From NCBI RefSeq assembly GCF_900111125.1, contig NZ_FOGE01000001.1, positions 248,001 to 312,000 of the forward strand: DNA of 64,000 bases. Reading direction: 5' to 3'. A program made the translations under genes and the position numbers. This document shows, in pieces, positions 9,284-18,184 of this stretch. The DNA is from Sphingobium sp. YR768 (GTDB lineage Bacteria; Pseudomonadota; Alphaproteobacteria; Sphingomonadales; Sphingomonadaceae). Under the pieces are notes generated by a model, which was given only the letters and a program-made list of their open reading frames with translations, ran no database searches and was not told where the DNA came from. How positions within the stretch are numbered: the first letter of the stretch is position 1; each line of letters opens with the position of its first letter.

Positions 9284-9488
9284 CGGTATAGAGTCTGTTT
9301 GGGAATGCGCCTTTGGCGCATCCGCGCGGGCAATGCCGCTTGCGCTGGCCCACGCGCCGGAATGTCGGGCGAGTGCGATAATCGGACGCAAGAAAATGAC
9401 GCAATGCATCCAAAAAAGGAATAATATGTTTCAAAGCCCGGTTCCCGGCTGTAGAGGGACCGCGAATATTCCCTGAAGGACCTGAGTC

Positions 9489-11339
9489 ATGCCTGCCTAT
9501 CGTTCCCGTACCACCACCCACGGCCGCAACATGGCGGGCGCTCGTGGCCTCTGGCGTGCGACGGGCATGAAGGACGAGGATTTCGGCAAGCCGATCATCG
9601 CCATCGCCAACAGCTTTACCCAGTTCGTGCCCGGTCATGTCCACCTGAAGGATCTGGGCCAGCTGGTCGCGCGCGAGATCGAGGCCGCGGGCGGCGTCGC
9701 CAAGGAATTCAACACCATCGCGGTCGATGACGGCATCGCCATGGGCCATGGCGGCATGCTCTATTCGCTGCCCAGCCGCGACCTGATCGCCGACAGCGTC
9801 GAATATATGGTCAACGCCCATTGCGCCGACGCGATCGTGTGCATCTCCAACTGCGACAAGATCACGCCCGGCATGTTGATGGCCGCGATGCGCCTCAACA
9901 TCCCCGTCGTCTTCGTGTCGGGCGGGCCGATGGAAGCGGGCAAGGCGACCGTGCGCGGCAAGAAGGTCGCGCTCGATCTGGTCGACGCGATGGTCGTCGC
10001 CGCCGACGAAAATTACACCGATGAAGAAGTGAAGACCATCGAACGGTCCGCCTGCCCCACCTGCGGCAGCTGTTCGGGCATGTTCACCGCCAATTCGATG
10101 AACTGCCTGACCGAAGCTTTGGGCCTGTCGCTGCCGGGCAATGGTTCGACGCTGGCCACCCATAGCGATCGCGAGCGGCTGTTCCGCGAGGCGGGGCATC
10201 TGATCGTCGACATCACCAAGCGCTATTATGAGCAGGATGACGAGAGCGTCCTGCCGCGCAACATCGCCAATTTCGCCGCGTTCGAAAATGCGATGAGCCT
10301 GGATATCGCCATGGGTGGCTCCTCCAACACGGTGCTGCATCTGCTGGCCGCCGCGTTCGAAGGCGGCATCGACTTCACCATGGCGGATATCGACCGGCTG
10401 TCGCGCCGCGTGCCCTGCCTGTGCAAGGTCGCACCGGCCAAGAATGACGTCCATATGGAGGATGTCCACCGCGCAGGCGGCATCATGGCGATTTTGGGCG
10501 AACTGGAGCGTGGCGGCCTGATCGATGGATCGCTGCCGACCGTGCATGCGCCGACCATGTCGGCCGCGCTCGCCCGCTGGGATATTGGCCGCACCAATAG
10601 CGAGGAAGTGCGCAACTTTTATCGCGCAGCGCCCGGTGGCGTGCCGACACAGACCGCCTTCAGCCAGTCCGAGCGCTGGGAAGAGCTGGACACCGACCGT
10701 GAAAAGGGTGTGATCCGCTCTGTTGAGCATGCCTTTTCCAAGGATGGCGGCATCGCCGTGCTCTATGGCAATCTGGCGCCCGAAGGCTGCATCGTGAAGA
10801 CGGCGGGCGTAGATGAGAGCATCTTGGTCTTCCACGGCACGGCGCGCGTCTATGAAAGCCAGGATGCGGCGGTCGCCGGTATCCTTGGCAATGAGGTGAA
10901 GGCGAACGACGTCGTCGTCATACGCTATGAAGGGCCCAAGGGTGGCCCAGGTATGCAGGAAATGCTGTACCCGACCAGTTACCTCAAGTCGAAGGGGCTG
11001 GGCAAAGCCTGCGCGCTGATCACCGACGGGCGCTTTTCCGGCGGCACGTCGGGCCTGTCGATCGGTCACGTCTCGCCCGAAGCGGCCGAGGGCGGCATGA
11101 TCGCGCTGGTCCAGACGGGAGACCCGATCGTCATCGATATCCCTGCCCGCGTCATCAAGGTCGATCTGGACGACGCGCTGCTGGCCGAACGCCGCGCCGA
11201 GATGGAAGCGCGCGGGGCCAAGGCGTGGAAACCCTTCGGCCGCAAGCGCGAAGTCTCCCCGGCCCTGCGCGCCTATGCCGCGATGACCACCAACGCCGCC
11301 AAGGGCGCGGTGCGCGACGTCAGCCAGATCGAACGCTGA
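9489..11339 (+). CDS. ilvD: Dihydroxy-acid dehydratase
   Basis: A 616-residue cytoplasmic iron-sulfur enzyme, the same length as E. coli IlvD. It dehydrates 2,3-dihydroxy-isovalerate and 2,3-dihydroxy-3-methylvalerate, the step before transamination to valine and isoleucine. Cluster-ligand motifs are C-I-S-N-C-D-K (Cys122) and [12 protein letters not shown] (Cys192, Cys195). The C-terminal region has the family segment [25 protein letters not shown] lies 8 bases before the start. A GC-rich imperfect hairpin follows the stop but lacks a T-run. Other ilv/leu genes are not in the window. Confidence 0.97.
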   Translation: MPAYRSRTTTHGRNMAGARGLWRATGMKDEDFGKPIIAIANSFTQFVPGHVHLKDLGQLVAREIEAAGGVAKEFNTIAVDDGIAMGHGGMLYSLPSRDLIADSVEYMVNAHCADAIVCISNCDKITPGMLMAAMRLNIPVVFVSGGPMEAGKATVRGKKVALDLVDAMVVAADENYTDEEVKTIERSACPTCGSCSGMFTANSMNCLTEALGLSLPGNGSTLATHSDRERLFREAGHLIVDITKRYYEQDDESVLPRNIANFAAFENAMSLDIAMGGSSNTVLHLLAAAFEGGIDFTMADIDRLSRRVPCLCKVAPAKNDVHMEDVHRAGGIMAILGELERGGLIDGSLPTVHAPTMSAALARWDIGRTNSEEVRNFYRAAPGGVPTQTAFSQSERWEELDTDREKGVIRSVEHAFSKDGGIAVLYGNLAPEGCIVKTAGVDESILVFHGTARVYESQDAAVAGILGNEVKANDVVVIRYEGPKGGPGMQEMLYPTSYLKSKGLGKACALITDGRFSGGTSGLSIGHVSPEAAEGGMIALVQTGDPIVIDIPARVIKVDLDDALLAERRAEMEARGAKAWKPFGRKREVSPALRAYAAMTTNAAKGAVRDVSQIER

Positions 11340-11382
11340 TCCCGGAAGGGCGGCGGCCTGTGCCGTCGCCTTCCCCTAAAAT

Positions 11383-11478
11383 GGCTTTGTTGCGTCACAA
11401 GGTGATGGCTTCCGTTTTGGCCCGCCTATGATGTTGCGCTGAAGCGGCACGGGGACGCTGAAAGTGTGGTTTATACCA
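11383..11478 (+). pseudogene. Decayed N-terminal fragment of an IS5-family transposase
   Basis: Translating 11427-11453 gives Y-D-V-A-L-K-R-H-G, and after a +1 shift 11455-11472 gives T-L-K-V-W-F. Together they match the conserved N-terminal Y-x-x-A-L-x-R-R-G-S-L-T-x-W-F/V segment of IS5-group transposases. The rest of the gene is absent and the following DNA is AT-richer. The stretch starting GGCTTTGTTGC at 11383 may be an old insertion-sequence end. The remainder of the gap to 11658 holds nothing I can identify. Confidence 0.55.
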
Positions 11479-11658
11479 ACATGTGCGCTGCAATCCTCAA
11501 TCGGTTCTTAGAGATCAGAATGCCCAACACCGTCAGAACGGCGTAATAATGACAAGTGATTAGAAGATTGACCTTCCTAGGCGCTATGTGACAAGGCCGT
11601 TGACAGTCCATGTAACACGTCTACAATCCTTATTAATTTCAGCATTATAGGCTTTTTG

Positions 11659-12759
11659 ATGATCTCTCACGATGGATTCAATGGCCGCGCTGTCATCGAA
11701 ATGGTTCATAATGCAATTGTTTGCCCCCTCGTGACGCTGGAGACAGCAAAGAGCAGGGGTGAACTCGGGACATTCGATGGCGGGGTCTATTTCCCGGACG
11801 GCCGGATTTGCGATACTGGCGTACAGGTAAAGGGGCGTTTCAGGAATGTCACAGCGCCACTTTCCATTGCAGACGTCAAGACGAAAATGGCTGGAAAGCA
11901 TATTTTTGGCGGGCTGTTGCATGGTTGGCATTTTGGTCATTTCGTGACTGAGAGCATTGCGCGACTTTGGGCCATTCGCGAGCTTGAAGGCGACTATGAA
12001 TCACTGGTCTTCTACGATCGCCATCTCGGTCGAACGCCACCCAATTTCGCTGCTGCTTTTATCAAGTCTTTAGGATGGCATGGCCCCATCACTATCGTGG
12101 CTGAGCCGACACAATTCGAATTGCTGGCAGTGCCATCGCAGATTTGCGATGTGCCGACGGGCTATGCCAATGGCCATCCCATGGTGCGCAGGCTGTTTGA
12201 CCCGTTGAAGTCCCAGCCTCTAGACGGCCCCGAGAAGATTTACGTGTCCCGATCCAAACTCGGTCACTCCAAGGGCGGCTTCTTTCTGGAGGAGAACATC
12301 GAGGCAAATCTGATCGCCGAGGGCTATGAGATTGTGCACCCTCAGGAACTGAGCATCGCGGAGCAATTTCGTCTTTACCGGTCAGCGAAAAAAATCGTCG
12401 CTGCAGAAGGCTCACCGGTTCATCTGATGTCCTATGCGTGCGAACCCGATCAGGACATATTCGTCATCTGGCGACGTGGCGTGCATTCTATCTATCTGCG
12501 ATTGATGGAATCCTTCGGCGGGCCCGACATAAAAAATCCCTCCTGCATAGACCGGCTGATCTATCCGAACGACGGTAGCGACTATCTCAAGGCCAGAAGC
12601 GTGATTGATTTCGCCAAGCTGCGCGATCTGCTTGTAAATCGCGGGTTTATTTCTGGGGAACGATGGTCGAGTCCTCAAGGGGATATGCTAGAGGCCATGG
12701 TTGAGAAAGCGCTGCGGCCCAGAGGCGGCATGACATTCTCGCAGCGCGCTTTTCGCTGA
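11659..12759 (+). CDS. Glycosyltransferase family 61 protein (DUF563)
   Basis: 366 residues with no signal peptide. The GT61 hallmarks are visible: H-G-W-H-F-G-H-F-V-T-E-S-I-A-R-L-W near residue 95, K-I-Y-V-S-R-S-K near 195, H-P-Q-E-L-S-I-A-E-Q near 233 and A-A-E-G-S-P-V-H-L-M-S near 255. Bacterial relatives sit in capsule or exopolysaccharide clusters and act on the cytoplasmic side; the donor sugar and acceptor are unknown. The base composition is visibly less GC-rich than neighbouring genes, and a decayed transposase lies just upstream, both consistent with acquisition. I use the first ATG at 11659; no convincing ribosome site is seen there. A beta-helix gene follows, convergent. Confidence 0.8.
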   Translation: MISHDGFNGRAVIEMVHNAIVCPLVTLETAKSRGELGTFDGGVYFPDGRICDTGVQVKGRFRNVTAPLSIADVKTKMAGKHIFGGLLHGWHFGHFVTESIARLWAIRELEGDYESLVFYDRHLGRTPPNFAAAFIKSLGWHGPITIVAEPTQFELLAVPSQICDVPTGYANGHPMVRRLFDPLKSQPLDGPEKIYVSRSKLGHSKGGFFLEENIEANLIAEGYEIVHPQELSIAEQFRLYRSAKKIVAAEGSPVHLMSYACEPDQDIFVIWRRGVHSIYLRLMESFGGPDIKNPSCIDRLIYPNDGSDYLKARSVIDFAKLRDLLVNRGFISGERWSSPQGDMLEAMVEKALRPRGGMTFSQRAFR

Positions 12760-12820
12760 TAGCGGAAGGCTTCGCCAGAAAGGCGCGGTCCCGGATATGA
12801 TACCGGCCCGCGCCCGACTA

Positions 12821-14083
12821 TCATTCAGGATTGGTCAATTGGGGGGCAAGGCGCGCTCTCATATTCTTGTTCCCGTTGATCACATTGCCTGAGGAGGCGG
12901 CTGTTCGGTTCGGCACTTTGGCAAGGAAGGTCCACATCACGCCACCATCCGAACCATCGCCCTGGCTGTGCTTGGGCTGGACCGTACCAGACTCCCCGCC
13001 ATCGGTGGACAGATAGATGGCGCCATTGCTGTAAATATAGCTTTTCGGTTTATAACGGGCCGCTGGCTTCCATGCCTGATAGCCCCACCGGGCACGCACG
13101 CCATAATTTTGCGTCATTCGGGCCTGATTGTCATCCGTCACATTGTTGATGACGGTGTTATTCTGTCCGGCACCGCCATATCCGCCCATGACATTGATGC
13201 CCGATGCAGTCGCTCCACACCTTGGCTTGTAATATTTGTAGGTCGGAACAAGGCATTGGCCATTATTCTTGGTTGTGTTGCGCGTGATCAGGTTGTTGGA
13301 GCCAAAGACGCCGATCCCGCTGAAGGCGCAACCGATGGCCTCATTATTCTGCACCACGCTGTTACTTCCGCTCATGGAAAAGCAGTTGTCGCCGGTTCCG
13401 CTGGCGCGGTTGCCTGTCCAAGTGATGTGGTGCGTGGAATAAGTGGCGCCCAACAGTTCCAGTCCGTTACTGGTCGTCCAGTTTCCCCTCGCCAGAACAT
13501 CATGGGATCCTCCGTTGATGGAAACCCCGAACGCCGCGTTATTCTGAAAATGGTTGTCGAGAATGCTGATCTGGGAGGACTCTGCGCCTATGATGATGGC
13601 GGAATTCGAACTATTTTCCCATGTCCCATTCTGGATCAGACCTTTGCTGGCACCGTAAAATACGAAGGACCCCGCATTCTTCGCGCCCCCGCCGATCCAT
13701 TGGAAGCCTTCCGACGACGATCGGCCGGCGCCTGCACCGCGACCTTGCCCATCGAACAAACATCCTCGGATGGTGGTGCGCGGCGCTGACGAATTGACGA
13801 ACCGGCCCGAGGTCGCGACTGACTGGATAATGGTACCGCGATCGCAGATGAGCGCTGCGTCAGCGCCGCTGACCTGAATCTCTCCGGAAACGCGATAAGG
13901 CTTCCCGGTATTCGGCATTCTGACCTGTTGCCCCTTCCCGAAGCTGTTCCGAAGAATTTCGGTATAATCGGTCGTGGGAGACGTCTGGGGCAGCAGTTTG
14001 AGGATATTCACCGGCTCGCGCGCCTGTGCGCCGGACCCGAGGAGCATGGCTCCCAAAGCGAGCATTGCATAAGGCTTCACCAT
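12821..14083 (-). CDS. Secreted right-handed beta-helix protein
   Basis: 420 residues. The signal peptide (about 1-22, ending G-A-Q-A) follows an AGGAG site five bases before the chosen ATG; an earlier in-frame ATG has no such site. Residues about 90-310 are a repeated, Asn- and Gly-rich pattern (N-N-x-A, G-I-N-V-M-G-G-Y, N-N-V-T) typical of parallel beta-helix polysaccharide lyases or depolymerases. The last 80 residues form a separate W-x-P-x-x-x-Y-x-x-x-S-Y-I-Y-S-N-G-A-I-Y module that resembles small carbohydrate-binding or tail-spike add-ons. Catalytic residues cannot be named. The GT61 gene beside it suggests a role in making or trimming a surface polysaccharide. Confidence 0.75.
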   Translation of the reverse strand: MVKPYAMLALGAMLLGSGAQAREPVNILKLLPQTSPTTDYTEILRNSFGKGQQVRMPNTGKPYRVSGEIQVSGADAALICDRGTIIQSVATSGRFVNSSAPRTTIRGCLFDGQGRGAGAGRSSSEGFQWIGGGAKNAGSFVFYGASKGLIQNGTWENSSNSAIIIGAESSQISILDNHFQNNAAFGVSINGGSHDVLARGNWTTSNGLELLGATYSTHHITWTGNRASGTGDNCFSMSGSNSVVQNNEAIGCAFSGIGVFGSNNLITRNTTKNNGQCLVPTYKYYKPRCGATASGINVMGGYGGAGQNNTVINNVTDDNQARMTQNYGVRARWGYQAWKPAARYKPKSYIYSNGAIYLSTDGGESGTVQPKHSQGDGSDGGVMWTFLAKVPNRTAASSGNVINGNKNMRARLAPQLTNPE

Positions 14084-14328
14084 TTCAACTCCTGCCGCCA
14101 TCAGTTGCTGATAACGGTTAAACGAGGCGTAAGGTTGCGCCAGCCAGCCCCGTTATCAAGCCTTGGGCATGTTGTGGTGTCAGGCTCTGGCGGTCAACGA
14201 GATGCGGGCCTTTGATCGGGCATCCGCCCCAGAGGATTCGTCTATCATCCTGTTGTGCGACACATGCCCGCTTCGGCATATATGCCGGCAGCACAGACCG
14301 TGCCGTTCGATTATCCACCATCCGCTCA

Positions 14329-14356
14329 TTGAAGGTTCATCCAGACGCCCTATATA
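14329..14356 (+). promoter_or_regulatory. Sigma70-like promoter of the intergenic small RNA
   Basis: TTGAAG (14329-14334), a 16-bp spacer and TATATA (14351-14356) place a start near 14363. No coding start lies within reach before 14494. Confidence 0.55.
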
Positions 14357-14362
14357 GGTCTT

Positions 14363-14453
14363 GTCACTTGTCACTTCTTCCCCCCTTTGGAGTGACACCT
14401 CCCTGAACCTTGGCCCCGCCGTGCAGCTTTTGCTCCGGCGGGGTTACTTTTAT
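14363..14453 (+). ncRNA. Candidate trans-acting small RNA, mmgR/ar8-like
   Basis: About 90 nt in a 410-bp gap. From the inferred start there is a first hairpin with arms 14370-14377 and 14389-14396 (perfect GTCACT/AGTGAC plus one wobble and one C-G pair). Then comes an unpaired stretch containing CCTCCCT (14398-14404). Last is a terminator hairpin CCCCGCCG/CGGCGGGG (14414-14421, 14436-14443) with a T-rich tail. Stem-loop, exposed CCUCCCU and intrinsic terminator is the layout described for mmgR-family RNAs of alphaproteobacteria, which use that sequence against ribosome sites. Family membership is inference from layout, not from an alignment. The other 300 bp of the gap show nothing else. Confidence 0.5.
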
Positions 14454-14493
14454 CCCGCTGGCGCGGGCGGCGCTTCCGGTCTAGCGATGGGCC

Positions 14494-16680
14494 ATGAAGC
14501 CCCTTCGCACGCTGTCGCTCCTCGCCGCCCCGCTCCTCTTCATCCAGCCGGTTCTGGCCCAGTCTGACCCCATGCCCGACCCCATGGCCGGATGGCGCAC
14601 GCAGGCGGCCCGCGTGAGTATCGTCCGAGACGACTGGGGCATCGCCCATATCCATGGGAAAAGCGATGCAGATGCGGTGTTCGGCATGATCTATGCCCAG
14701 GCGGAGGATGATTTCCCCCGGATCGAGGCCAATTATCTGACTGCGCTGGGCCGCACCGCCGAAGCGGAGGGGGCAGCCGCCCTATGGCAGGATCTGCGCG
14801 CACGGCTCTATATGGACCCAGCCAAGCTGCAAGCGGACTATGCCGCCAGCCCCGTATGGCTGAAGCGGTTGATGACCGCCTGGGCCGACGGGCTGAACTA
14901 TTATCTGGCGACCCACCCGCAGGTGAAGCCGCGCGTGATCACCCGATTCGAACCCTGGATGGCGCTCAGTTTCACCGAGGGCAGCATCGGCGGCGATATC
15001 GAGCGCATTCCGCTCGATGATCTCAAGACTTTCTATGCCGGCCCCGGCGGCCCGGCGATCGCCATGGCGGACCCGGACCCGGAACCGCGCGGATCGAACG
15101 GCTTCGCCATTGCCCCGAAGAAGAGCGCCAGCGGCCATGCGCTGCTGTGGATCAATCCGCACACCAGCTTCTTCTTCCGGTCCGAATTGCAGATGCGCAG
15201 CGATGCCGGACTGAACACATATGGCGCGGCGACCTGGGGCCAGTTCTTCATCTATCAGGGCTTCAACGAAAGCGCGGGATGGATGCACACGTCCAGCACG
15301 GTCGATGCGGTCGACGAATTTCTGGAAAGCGTCACCCGCCATGACGATGGATCGCTGACCTATCGCTATGGCACGCAGGACCGGCCGGTGAAGAGCAGCG
15401 ACATCACCCTGTCCTATCGCACCGAGAGTGGCGAGATGGCGCAGCGCCGCTTCACCACCTATGCCACCCATCATGGCCCGGTCATCGGCCAGAAGGATGG
15501 CAAATGGATCGCCTTCGCCATGATGGACAAGCCGATCGCGGCGCTGGAGCAATCCTATCTGCGCACCAAGGCGCAGGATTATGCCCAGTTCCTGAAGGTC
15601 GCGCAGCGCAAGGCCAATTCGTCCAACAATACGATCTTCGCCGACGCGAAGGGGACGATCGCCTATCTCCATCCGCAATTTATCCCGCTGCGCGACGACC
15701 GGTTCGATTATCGCAAGCCCGTCGACGGCAGCGATCCGGCGACCGACTGGAAGGGGCTGACGCCGATCGACAAGGTGCCGCATCTGCTGAACCCGGCGGG
15801 CGGCTGGATCCAGAATACCAATAACTGGCCATGGTCCGCGGCGGGCAAGGATAGCCAGAAAGCATCCGACTTCCCCCGCTACATGGATATGGTGGGCGAA
15901 AATCCCCGTGGCGACCATGCTGTCATGCTGCTGGAGAAGGGGCAGGGATTCACGCTGGACACGCTGACCACTGCCGCCTTTGATTCCTTCCAGCCTGCCT
16001 TTGCGCGGTGGGTGCCGGACCTTGTGCACGACTGGGATGCGCTGCCTGCTACCGCCCCTCTCAAGGCGAAACTGGCCGAACCCGTCGCGGCGCTGCGGGG
16101 TTGGGATTATCGCTGGAGCCTGGAATCGATCGCCAACAGTCTCGCCTGCCTGTGGGCCGAGGATTTGCGGCAGTGGACGCTGACGCAGAAGGCGGACGAC
16201 GACCAGACCCTCTATGATCGGATGAATGCCACGCCGTCCGCCGAACGGCTGCGCCTGCTGTCCGGCGTGATCGACCGGATGCAGAAGGATTTCGGCGGCT
16301 GGCGCACGCCCTGGGGCCAGATCAACCGCTATCAGCGGCTGACCGGCGCAATCACCCAGGATTTCACCGATGAGGGCGCCAGCCTGCCCGTGCCCTTCCC
16401 GTCCGCGCGCTGGGGATCGCTCGCCTCCTTCGGCGCGAAACCCTATCCCGGCACCAAGCGCTGGTATGGCACCAGCGGCAACAGCTTTCTGGCGGCGGTG
16501 GAATTCGGCAAGCGGGTGGAAGCGAAGGCGATCAGCGTCGGCGGCGAAAGCGGCGATCCCGCTTCCCCCCATTTCAACGACCAGACGCAGCGCTATATCG
16601 ACGGGCAATTGCGCCCCGTCTATTTCCACGCCGACGAACTGGCCGGCCATGTCGCGCGGACATATCGGCCGGGAGAATGA
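14494..16680 (+). CDS. Penicillin acylase family Ntn hydrolase, periplasmic
   Basis: 728 residues with a signal peptide (about 1-22, ending V-L-A-Q). The precursor is expected to cut itself between Gly200 and Ser201 in the R-G-S-N-G-F-A-I-A-P motif. Ser201 then becomes the N-terminal nucleophile of the beta chain, with the alpha chain being about residues 23-190. The beta chain has the expected H-T-S-S-T-V-D and N-S-S-N-N-T-I-F segments. Relatives cleave amide bonds in penicillins, acyl-homoserine lactones, aculeacin or other acylated compounds, so quorum-signal or antibiotic breakdown are both possible. It is probably independent of the GST gene 47 bp downstream. Confidence 0.88.
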   Translation: MKPLRTLSLLAAPLLFIQPVLAQSDPMPDPMAGWRTQAARVSIVRDDWGIAHIHGKSDADAVFGMIYAQAEDDFPRIEANYLTALGRTAEAEGAAALWQDLRARLYMDPAKLQADYAASPVWLKRLMTAWADGLNYYLATHPQVKPRVITRFEPWMALSFTEGSIGGDIERIPLDDLKTFYAGPGGPAIAMADPDPEPRGSNGFAIAPKKSASGHALLWINPHTSFFFRSELQMRSDAGLNTYGAATWGQFFIYQGFNESAGWMHTSSTVDAVDEFLESVTRHDDGSLTYRYGTQDRPVKSSDITLSYRTESGEMAQRRFTTYATHHGPVIGQKDGKWIAFAMMDKPIAALEQSYLRTKAQDYAQFLKVAQRKANSSNNTIFADAKGTIAYLHPQFIPLRDDRFDYRKPVDGSDPATDWKGLTPIDKVPHLLNPAGGWIQNTNNWPWSAAGKDSQKASDFPRYMDMVGENPRGDHAVMLLEKGQGFTLDTLTTAAFDSFQPAFARWVPDLVHDWDALPATAPLKAKLAEPVAALRGWDYRWSLESIANSLACLWAEDLRQWTLTQKADDDQTLYDRMNATPSAERLRLLSGVIDRMQKDFGGWRTPWGQINRYQRLTGAITQDFTDEGASLPVPFPSARWGSLASFGAKPYPGTKRWYGTSGNSFLAAVEFGKRVEAKAISVGGESGDPASPHFNDQTQRYIDGQLRPVYFHADELAGHVARTYRPGE

Positions 16681-16727
16681 CCGACAGGCTCTCGACACCG
16701 GCTTCCTGCCCCGTCTAAGACTATGCC

Positions 16728-17402
16728 ATGATGAAGCTCTTTATCGGTAACAAGGCCTATTCGAGCTGGTCGCTGCGCGGCTGGCTGGCATGCAAGCTTT
16801 CGGGCCTGCCTTTCGAGGAAGTGGTCGTCCCCCTCTATGACGAGGCATGGGAGAAGCGGCGCGAAGGCGACGAGTTCGCCCCCTCCTCCGGCAAGGTGCC
16901 GATCCTGTGGGATGGCGATGACATCGTCGTCTGGGACAGCCTGGCCATCGTCGAATATCTGAATGAGAAGACGGACAAGGAAGCATTCTGGCCGACCGAT
17001 CCGGCCGCACGCGCCATGGCCCGGTCGATGGCGGCCGAAATGCACAGCAGCTTCGCCGCGCTGCGCCGCGAGCACAGCATGAACATCCGGCAAATCTATC
17101 CCGCCGTGCCGCCGTCCGAGGGCGTGGCGCAGGATATTGGCCGCATCATGCAGCTTTGGGCACAGGCCCGTGCCCGTCATGGCGGCGATGGCGAATTCCT
17201 GTTCGGCCAGTTCAGCGCGGTGGACGTGATGTTCGCGCCGGTCGTCACCCGCTTCATCACCTATCAATTGCCGGTCGCCCGCTTTGCCGAAGCCTATATG
17301 GCCGCGATCATCGCCCATCCATGGATGCAGGAATGGATCGGCGGCGCGCAGGCGGAAGATTGGGTGATCGACCGGTTCGAAGCCCCGCCCCAGCCGGTAT
17401 AA
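16728..17402 (+). CDS. Glutathione S-transferase family protein
   Basis: 224 residues. The N-terminal thioredoxin-fold domain has K-A-Y-S-S-W-S-L-R, with Ser as the likely catalytic residue, and G-K-V-P-I-L, with the cis-proline, followed by V-W-D-S-L-A-I-V-E-Y-L for glutathione binding. The C-terminal helical domain shows F-S-A-V-D-V-M-F-A-P. It is a cytoplasmic enzyme that conjugates or isomerises electrophiles; the substrate is unknown. A second ATG directly follows the first. A membrane-anchored protein gene starts 6 bp after the stop, so the two are probably co-transcribed. Confidence 0.85.
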   Translation: MMKLFIGNKAYSSWSLRGWLACKLSGLPFEEVVVPLYDEAWEKRREGDEFAPSSGKVPILWDGDDIVVWDSLAIVEYLNEKTDKEAFWPTDPAARAMARSMAAEMHSSFAALRREHSMNIRQIYPAVPPSEGVAQDIGRIMQLWAQARARHGGDGEFLFGQFSAVDVMFAPVVTRFITYQLPVARFAEAYMAAIIAHPWMQEWIGGAQAEDWVIDRFEAPPQPV

Positions 17403-17407
17403 TCCGC

Positions 17408-18076
17408 ATGAGCGACACGCCCGACAGCCCGACACCGGAAAGCCCCAAGCCTGAAAGCCCCAAGGAAGCGCGCGCGGCCGAAGCTGCCGCCATTCGCCGC
17501 CGCTGGATCACGCTGGGCGAGGTCATCGCCGTGCTGGCGGTGTCGATTTCCGCCCTGACTTTGTATCTCAACTGGTCGGACAAGCGGGACGAGCGCGCCG
17601 ACAAGGCATCGGAAAGCCGCAAGGCATCGAGCCGCGCGTCCGCGCTGGTGCTGAATGCGCAGACGGTGAAGGATGACCGGATCGTCCTGAAACCCACCGA
17701 TCCCGACCAGATCATCCAGAGCCAGACCATAGCCTTCCCCCGCGCGCTGGGCGTTGACCCGGTCGACACCACCGGCGATCCGCGCATCGAGGCGGGCTGG
17801 TTCGCCGACCCGCTCAAGAAGGCACGGGCGAAGGCGAAGCTCCCCGACGACAGCGTGGGCGACGAGCGACTGCCGGTGGCGATCACCACCCGCTTCGTGG
17901 TCGGCGGCGATGCCTATGAGAATGTCGCCCTCTATGACATCGGCTATGGCATAGCCGGGCGCTGGATCGCGGGACACAGCCTGTCGCTGCGCGGCCTTTC
18001 GCGCGTCGAAACGGTGAAGGCCAGCAACGCCCAGGCGCGGATCGACGCGCGCTGGGCGCGGCTGAGCCAGAAATAG
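17408..18076 (+). CDS. Membrane-anchored protein of unknown function
   Basis: 222 residues. The first 30 residues are a Pro/Glu/Ser-rich cytoplasmic tail with three near-repeats of E-S-P-K-P. A single hydrophobic span follows (about 36-56: L-G-E-V-I-A-V-L-A-V-S-I-S-A-L-T-L-Y-L). Then a charged stretch leads to a roughly 150-residue globular part, probably periplasmic. I do not recognise the globular fold; it has G-G-D-A-Y-E-N-V-A-L-Y-D-I-G-Y-G-I-A-G-R-W. It starts 6 bp after the GST gene and is followed 108 bp later by the TauE/SafE exporter. Confidence 0.7.
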   Translation: MSDTPDSPTPESPKPESPKEARAAEAAAIRRRWITLGEVIAVLAVSISALTLYLNWSDKRDERADKASESRKASSRASALVLNAQTVKDDRIVLKPTDPDQIIQSQTIAFPRALGVDPVDTTGDPRIEAGWFADPLKKARAKAKLPDDSVGDERLPVAITTRFVVGGDAYENVALYDIGYGIAGRWIAGHSLSLRGLSRVETVKASNAQARIDARWARLSQK

Positions 18077-18184
18077 CCCAAGCCCTGCTTCACCCCCTGA
18101 AACCCGAAACCCGCTTGTCTTGGCGGCCGCAACCGGCTGGAAGACCGGACGCAGGGTTGGGACAATAAGGATAAGACGCGCATC

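Noticed and set aside
9030-11069. 679-codon open frame antisense to ilvD
   Set aside because: Same reason: ilvD is complete with all cluster motifs, and the antisense protein shows only the low-complexity His/Gly/Arg pattern of a shadow frame.
14118-14406. Several 64-95-codon frames in the gap before the acylase gene
   Set aside because: They overlap each other on both strands, lack ribosome sites, and the region is better explained by a small RNA with its own promoter and terminator.
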